Shown here: positions 57,876-64,000 of the stretch, one piece after another
How the letters are laid out: each line of letters opens with the position of its first letter
How positions within the stretch are numbered: the stretch's first letter is position 1
DNA from: Agaricus subrufescens
Lineage: Eukaryota; Basidiomycota; Agaricomycetes; Agaricales; Agaricaceae
Direction: 5' to 3'
Assembly: GCA_029945375.1 (NCBI GenBank)
Contig: CM057057.1
Coordinates: 4,278,001 to 4,342,000 of the forward strand
DNA: 64,000 nt
Notes under the pieces: model-generated
Databases searched by the model: none
Seen by the model: only the letters and a program-made list of their open reading frames with translations
What the model was told of the DNA's origin: nothing
Program-made: the position numbers and the translations under genes

Positions 57876-59696
57876 ATGGGGGCCTCTACTCTCGTTTCGC
57901 GCCGGGACGTCGCCGCGCGCATCCTGGCCGGCGAGTGCCTCATCATATACCACAACTTCCTCCTCCGCATCCCCCCGTCCTGGCTCAATGCCCATCCCGG
58001 GGGCAGCCTCGCCCTCCTTCACTTTGTTGGACGCGATGCCACGGATGAAATAGAAGCATACCACGCCGAAAATACCCTCAACATGGTCAAGTCGTACTCC
58101 ATCGGCCGTGTCGATCTCGTCGACGGTGCTTGGGAGCCCCTGGTGCCCCCCATCATGACCGGATGGGTCCGCAGCATAAATTCGGACGGCAAAATGGGAT
58201 GGTACCGCGAAGCTTCGGCCGCTGAAAACTCCCCTCAGTCTCCGTCCTCCGAGATCCTCCTTGTAGACAAGGAACTCTCGTCGCCCTCGCGCGCACCCAC
58301 GCTCGCTACTCTTTCTCCTCCCCCGACTGAATTGTCGCTCAAGGTGCAAGCGCGGCACTCCAAGGCATACCGCGAACTGCACAAACGTCTAGCTGATGCC
58401 GGTCTCTACAAGACACCCTATCTCGCCGGGTACGGTCCCGAGATACTCAGCTATATATTACTCGGTGCCTGTTCCGCGTACGCTTATTCTCATAACTGGT
58501 TAATAACCAGTGCCGTGTCCCTTGGTGTGATGTGGCATCAATTGGTGTTCGTTGCCCATGACCTCGGTCACAATGGCGTTACACACAACTGGTCTCTTGA
58601 TCGTCTGATTGGCATCCTGGTGGCCGACTTTGTCGGTGGCCTCAGCATTGGATGGTGGGTTGATGTAAGTGACATTCTCATTCCGCCGATAGAATTGTGA
58701 CTGAGTGCTAAATTAGAACCACAATATCCATCACTGTAAGTCGGAGTTTTCTATGTATGGTTTAGAAGGTTATTGACCGCTCATACACCGCAGTGGTGAC
58801 CAATCATCCTTCACAGTAAGTGCTTCACCGAAACACTGGGTGCAGCACTGACAATTCCCTCTCTCTTAGTGACCCTGATATTCAGCATTTGCCCTTCTTT
58901 GCTATCTCCTCTAATTTTGCTTCCTCTCTTTGGTCCTCATACTACAAGCGTGTCATGCACTTTGACCGCTTTGCCAAAATCTTGATTGCCGTTCAACACA
59001 GGCTATTCTATGTCGTCATGGCTTTTGCCCGATTCAACCTATATGCGCTTTCATATGGATTCTTGTGGACTAAAGCGTCTGAATTTAAAAGCCGCACCCG
59101 AGGCCGTCAATGGGCCTTTTGGCTTGAAATTATCGGTCTTGTCTTCTTTTGGAGTTGGTATGGCGCTGTCCTTTATGGTTGCGGCTCCTGGCAGAAAGCT
59201 TTGACCTATCTGCTTGTGAGCCACATCGTTACGAGCCCCCTCCATGTTCAGGTAATTCCAATTTTCTCTCATGGTCATTCCGGACCTGATCAACATCATT
59301 GATTAGATCGTATTGTCACACTTTTCAATGTCCACTGACGACCTTGGACCTACGGAATCTTTCCCTCATAGGCAGTTACGAACTTCAACAGACGTTATCT
59401 GCTCTGATTCCATTGCTATGATTCACGGTGGACTTCACCTTCAGGTGACTCACCATCTCTTCCCCCGTCTTCCCCGACACAACCTTAGAAAGGCGAGCAA
59501 GCTCGTCAAGGAATTTGCCAAAGAGGAAGGATTAACTTATGCAGAATTTGGTGGATTTGTTCAAGGAAACAAGGAGGTTTTGGGCGTTATGCGGGGAGTA
59601 GCAGAACAGGTTAAACTCATCGGTAAAGTTGCAAAGGCTGAGGCAAGGGAAGCAGTGGAAAAGAAGAACGCGGCTGCGGAGAAGAAAGCCATTTAG
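57876..59696 (+). CDS. Cytochrome b5-fused delta-8 sphingolipid / front-end desaturase
   Basis: Membrane di-iron desaturase of the ER, about 533 residues, most like fungal delta-8 sphingolipid desaturases acting on the ceramide long-chain base. The N-terminal cytochrome b5 domain has the haem motif NAHPGGSLALLHFVGRDATD. Histidine box 1 is HDLGH, box 2 is HNIHH, then VTNHPSHDPDIQHLP, and box 3 is QVTHH in HGGLHLQVTHHLFPRLPRHN. Gln in box 3 is typical of front-end and sphingolipid desaturases. Exons: 57876-58664, 58717-58735 (19 nt), 58794-58815 (22 nt), 58870-59251, 59307-59696. Several hydrophobic helices surround the boxes. The start at 57876 is the first ATG in frame before VSRRDVAARILAG. 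Divergent from PAL1 across 282 bp. Confidence 0.92.
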
Positions 59697-59913
59697 ATAT
59701 ACCTATGATCCTTACGATCTCAAGGACCTTGCGTATTTAGAAACTAACACGTTATTGTTTGCGACCATAACACCAAGATGAATCTGACTATCATATTGGC
59801 ATACAGGGCATGTGGTGCAATAGTGGAGACATTCACAACGTGATGCTGTTTTAGGGCAAGGCACAAGTGAGTATGTAGGTGTGGCAGAATACAGAAGGGC
59901 GACAACATTTAGT

Positions 59914-60700
59914 TTATTTCTTCTTGTTGGCCTCCTCTTCCTCTTTCTAATGAAATAATCAGCGGCTGGAGGAGTCAAGTCTCGACGAAATACTGACCTT
60001 GGCAGCACGAATCTTGCGAACACCTTCGTATCTAGCGTTAGCGCGAGCAGTGCGCAGTGTCCTGTATGCTTGGAATTCACGTTCTTCAGCAGTGATTTTT
60101 CGGGGGGGTTCTGGCGTGTAAGCATTGGGGAGGGGAACGGCTGAGCGGGTCGTTGAAGCCTCTAGGTCGGCCGCCTGGGGAAAAAAATAAGCTCAAGTCA
60201 GCTACGGAAGACATCTACAAAACATTCTACGCACCGACGAATCACCCTTCTTGGGCTTTCCAGTTTTACGCGGGAAGACGATCAGACGCTGTTTGTAGGC
60301 TTGAAGACGCTCGACATTGAGCTTCTTGCCCTCCTCGCTAAGGTTTCTCCTTCTGTGATCTACAACAATGCCAACACCAAGAGCCTCTTTTCTGCCAATG
60401 CCGGCTTCTTTCAACTCAGCCAGTGTGAAACCGCGGCCCTCACGCAGTTTGCGGTTGTAACGAACGGTTTGTCCACGGACGGCGGGACGGAGGAGAGTAA
60501 GGGGGCGAACGCCAAGGGTGGTGGCTTTGACTTTGCGGGCGTTGCGTCTGCGGAGTTTCCTTCCTGGTTGATCAAACCATGTGCGGACGCGACGTTGCCA
60601 GTCCTTGCGGAAGTGATTGGCGTGGAGGACTATTGCATGTATTAGATAACTTGGGCAATAGGTTTGAGGATAACCAACCGTTGTTTCCCCGGAAACCCAT
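59914..60700 (-). CDS. RPL13: 60S ribosomal protein L13 (eL13)
   Basis: Large-subunit ribosomal protein. A 22-nt first exon (60679-60700, MGFRGNN plus one base) is spliced to VLHANHFRKDWQRRVRTWFD, then QPGRKLRRRNARKVKA, GVRPLTLLRPAVRGQTVRYN, GRGFTLAELKEAGIGRKEAL and YKQRLIVFPRKTGKPKKGDS. Later exons encode TTRSAVPLPNAYTPEPPRKI, EFQAYRTLRTARANARYEGV, RKIRAAK and a final KEEEEANKKK. About 210 residues, normal length. The upstream region carries a double telomere-repeat-like motif. Confidence 0.95.
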
Positions 60701-61037
60701 GGATTAGTCTGAACAACGAGTGTGATGAGTCGAGATTTTTTGTGCAGCAGAGAAGCATACCTTGTGTCTTGAGGTCGTCGAGTCCGTTGCCTATAATCGC
60801 GGTAGGGGCTGGCAGGATTGGGTGGCTTGCCAGAACTAGATAGGACCATCCGGGTGGAGCCGACAAGACCCTAACCCTAGCCAACCCCATCAGGGACAGC
60901 CCGTTACTGATGAGGCACATGTCTGATGTCACCTTAGTTTAGTTCTGGGTGTTGTTACCGTGGCAGCAGTGAGAATATTCTTCTACTCCCTCCATCTTCC
61001 CCTCGCCAGTCTTTCCTTCCCCTTTCATTCCTTTATT
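60701..61037. promoter_or_regulatory. Divergent promoter region eL13 / membrane protein
   Basis: 337 bp with the telobox pair and a pyrimidine-rich tract before the plus-strand start. No other gene. Confidence 0.45.
60869..60879 (-). promoter_or_regulatory. Double telobox (CCCTAACCCTA) upstream of eL13
   Basis: Nearly two copies of the TTAGGG telomere unit lie about 169 bp before the eL13 start, in the gap shared with the next plus-strand gene. Such teloboxes in ribosomal-protein promoters are bound by Tbf1/Rap1-type Myb factors in other fungi. Confidence 0.45.
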
Positions 61038-62981
61038 ATGTCGGTCTTTTTCTGCCTAGTCATCCTCTTTACCCCTCTCGCTGCCGCCTTCAGTTTCTCG
61101 CCTGGTACCCCAACTGAATGCGATCCTCTCTCTATATCCTGGGCCGGTGAGGGGCTACTCTTTGTGATTAACAACAATAATCTGACTCCTCGAATTTCTA
61201 GGCGGTACACCACCGTTTACCATCCACTTCATCCCCGTACGTTAATTATCGCGCAATGTCGTGTATAAACCTACCCCTATTCATCCTAGGTGTTCAATGT
61301 TCCGCAAAATATCTCGGTACCAGCAACTGCATTTAAAGACGGGCAAGGCTCCTTCGACATCCCTCAATTACCGCTAGAAGCCGGTAAACAATTCATGCTC
61401 ACAATGTCCGATTCGACGGGATTTGGGACCGGAGGGACGACTGACCTGTTAACCCCGGGAGCATCCAAGGGCGGCAAATGCTCGACTGCACCTCCCAGTA
61501 AGTTGGGTGACGCGTATTAGGTGTTCATTGATTAATGGGATTGTAGACCTTGCGTTCCAATTCCAACTGAACGACGCTCTCTCTCAATGCAAGTACGTCA
61601 CGCTAAAACTTTCGCCGACCCTGGCCAATACTTATGCTTTCCAGACCTTACGGTTTTAGTGCCTACAATCAGGCGGCCCAACCCGTAACGATCATGGTAC
61701 TAAGATTTTTTTTACCACGTTTATATTAAGCTAACTGCTGCTTATCACTGCTGTTAGGGTATTATCCCGTCTGGCACTCCCTTCATTCTGCAACCCCCTC
61801 CCGGAGCAAACCAGTTCACTTGGAACGCTAATTTAAAGACAGGGACTTCTGTCGTCTTTATGATGTTCGACGCGCTTGGCCGGTCGGGAGGAAGCTCTAA
61901 GCTTCAAGTTGTTTCTAACTCCAATGATAACACTTGTCTTACTGGCTCCTTCCCTTCGTCGACTTCTGCTCTTCCGTCAACCTCATCAAAACCCACAAAG
62001 ACACCCGACCAGTCGTCGCCGACATCTAGTCATGGTCATTCAACCACCGCTGCCTCTTCCACTTCCACCTCGGATAGTTCACATTCGGGAAGTACTTCTG
62101 GCGCTGCCATTGCCGGGACTGTGATTGGTACCCTCCTTTTCCTCGCTGTCATCGTCTCCCTGGCGGTATTCTTTCTCAAGAAAAGAAGGGCTGCTCAAGC
62201 GGCTAAGAAGCTCTCTCCCTCCAAAGACTTCTCTCCCTTTGCTCATAATGCCAATGGCTATTCTCTGTCTTCGACGGCTAATGCGGCATATGCTGCTTCT
62301 GCTGTCAGCCCCTATACCACTGCTCAGCCCCCTCCGGCACCCCAGCCTTACCAATCCCAATATCCTTACGGTGGCAACTCATATCAACCAAATGCACATG
62401 CTGCCAGTGCCTATACCATAGACAGTCAGCACTATCATAGCCATACTCATTCTGGAGCAGCTCCTGGAGCATATAATGACCAGGAAGGAAGCATGTTACC
62501 CTACGACGCAAATCCATTCCTGGATCAATCTCCTCGACAATACCCTCCTGCCCAGTATGCGTCTCAATCGACTTATGATTTGCCTTCAGCAAATGCCTAT
62601 ACCCTTCCCAGTCCTTACGAAAACCCCTTCAACCCTCCTGCGAACTCTCGAGATCATCCTCTGCCTCCGCCTCCGCCGCCGCCGCCACCACCACCTGCAC
62701 AAGATCCTTTCTTATCTGCTGAAGTTTCATCAGCAACCGATTCAACGATCTCTGCTCATCAACGTAAAGCTATGATGGCGGGTGCGACGTCTGCGCCCCC
62801 TCGCATTATGCAACATACGGATGCGGAAGATTTTCTACCTCCCCCCAATGACGATGGTGTTGTGGAGCTACCACCACAGTACACAGAGAGACGCAGGCTA
62901 GCGGTGGTCAATCACACCTCACCACCCTCTCCTAGTCCGTCATCCGCGTCTTGGCAACCCAGTCCACCTCCGCCACCATAG
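61038..62981 (+). CDS. Single-pass membrane protein with Cys-containing ectodomain and long Pro-rich tail
   Basis: About five short 5' exons and one long 3' exon. A signal peptide (MSVFFCLVILFTPLAAAF) leads to an ectodomain of about 180 residues: GTPTECDPLSISW, GGTPPFTIHFIP, NISVPATAFKDGQGSFDIPQ, MLTMSDSTGFGTGGTTDLL, GGKCSTAPP, QLNDALSQC, and later NANLKTGTSVVFMMFDALGR with NDNTCLTGS. Paired cysteines suggest a small disulphide fold, apparently repeated in Agaricomycete paralogues. A Ser/Thr-rich stalk precedes one transmembrane helix (GAAIAGTVIGTLLFLAVIVS). The cytoplasmic tail of about 280 residues is Pro/Tyr/Ser-rich with 12 consecutive prolines. Possibly a wall sensor or scaffold; no known function. 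Confidence 0.75.
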
Positions 62982-64000
62982 TCGTGTATTTCCATTCTTC
63001 TCTCTCTCTCTGCGAAGATATTTGAAAGGGGTTTTCTGGTTTGTTTCTTTGTGAATGTATATAGTGTACTTTTTTTTTATTCATGTGAATTCAAGTACAG
63101 GCTTACAACTCTTCTTCAAACAGCGTTTGGTCACCTTCGATTTTCCTTTTCCTTTTCTATCTGTGGAATTTTTATTGCTATTGTATACTGCAGCTGTTGC
63201 TGCAGTTCACCGTTCCTTTGTGCTTTGAAGTATCAAATAGAGCCATAACAACGATTTCCTGAGGATGGCCCGTGTGTTTATTATTCTTCATTATTTTTGT
63301 CGAGTACGCGAGAGTATGGGATGACTGTAGAATAGCTGTTGATCAGAAACATGAGCCGCGTGTAAGAGGTTCCGCTTTGACATGGGTACCATCGATTCCA
63401 TCAAATTATCAATTATCGGCGCTCACTTTAAATTGTCAGTCTCGTCCGATGGTTGCTGGTGATCAGCTGGTGATATTAGTCAACTTAGGACGCTTCTCAA
63501 TCGCCCCTATATCCTAAGACCGCGTCTTCTAATTTAGAGCTGGCCCTATAAAGCTTATGACTCGGTACTAACAAGCTTTTTTTTTTCGGGCTTGATGGCG
63601 AAAATACATTTCAGCTGATAGAGCCTGGTGACTGTTTTTATGGCAGGAATAGTGTGCATGTTTTGATGCGCGTTGGCTGGAGGTTATGAGCAATTGGTGA
63701 ACCGTGAGATGACACGATGCTATTCTTTCCGAGAATTTATTTTCTTAATGGTTGCCTTGTCTTCATGCCTCGTGCTTTATTCATGTGAAAGCGGCAAAAG
63801 GGCCGAGTGAGTCACTGTTGCGATGTTAAATCTATTGAGTAAAGTCAATAGCTGTGAAAAAATGTTATTCAATTTAGGAGTTTGGGACTGGAAGGTGTTG
63901 AGAATATTGGCAATTTATCAGGTACTTAATCAACAACTTGAACTCAAGGGACAGCTCCCCTCCGCTAGTGAGCCTACAATTTGCAATCAGGACTATTTTG
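62982..64000. other. Intergenic, 1.0 kb to window end
   Basis: No supported coding region. Begins with a CT repeat (about 62999-63012) in the 3' UTR. A CTGCAGCTGTTGCTGCAG palindrome-like motif lies near 63188. The rest is AT-rich. Confidence 0.5.

Noticed and set aside
1..64000. CRISPR arrays, bacterial operons, rRNA genes or a secondary-metabolite cluster
   Set aside because: No spaced direct repeats, no rRNA sequence and no PKS/NRPS/terpene core enzymes; all genes are intron-rich eukaryotic housekeeping or cell-surface genes.

Overview
The window is nuclear DNA of a filamentous basidiomycete, most likely a mushroom-forming Agaricomycete. The genes are dense and split by many introns of about 45-60 bp. 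The gene set is typical of that group: a cytochrome b5-fused sphingolipid desaturase, a bifunctional HIS7, a mitochondrial N-acetylglutamate synthase, a UBE2O-type E2, Kre6/Skn1 GH16 and Pal1. Several Ser/Thr/Pro-rich single-pass membrane proteins also fit. I cannot name the species. Coding coordinates run from start to stop codon and include introns. Splice sites were read by eye from GT/AG (or GC/AG) boundaries, reading frame and family conservation.

Layout, left to right: methylmalonate-semialdehyde dehydrogenase (-, cut by the window edge); a protein with three Rap1/Myb-like modules (+); Rab GDI (+); RAVE subunit Rav1 (-); a four-domain fasciclin membrane protein (+); carnitine/acylcarnitine carrier (+); N-acetylglutamate synthase (-); an F-box protein (-) divergent from a UBE2O-like E2 (+); Kre6/Skn1-like GH16 (-); a probable SNAPC1/SNAP43-like protein (-); mitochondrial uL4m (-) divergent from RPS16/uS9 (+); a Rap1-like protein with two BRCT and two Myb-like modules (+); an NDUFA11-like complex I subunit (-) divergent from an EED-like Polycomb WD40 protein (+); a Pro/His-rich unknown (-) divergent from a membrane-anchored heparinase II/III-like lyase (+); a mucin-like membrane protein (+); an 860 bp transposon relic; an Ima1-type inner nuclear membrane protein (-) divergent from RAD51 (+); SER3-type phosphoglycerate dehydrogenase (-) divergent from HIS7 (+); Pal1 (-) divergent from the sphingolipid desaturase (+); eL13 (-) divergent from a second mucin-like membrane protein (+).

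Most genes are housekeeping, and many start sites face each other across 75-300 bp. Several such pairs share a theme: amino-acid synthesis (SER3/HIS7, with two TGACTC Gcn4-type sites and an 11-bp dyad), ubiquitin pathway (F-box/UBE2O), ribosome (uL4m/RPS16).

The most interesting thread is telomere-related. Two genes about 30 kb apart encode proteins built from the same Rap1-type Myb module, one of them also with two Rap1-type BRCT modules. Both cytosolic ribosomal-protein genes in the window carry telomere-repeat-like (telobox) motifs upstream. RAD51 and the BRCT-Myb gene both have an ACGCGT (MCB-type) hexamer upstream. Other unusual items are two GC-AG introns, a 7-nt microexon inside the E2 core, 19- and 22-nt microexons over desaturase histidine boxes, a probable first exon made only of the start codon, and the transposon relic with matching TIRs and a possible 3-bp target duplication.
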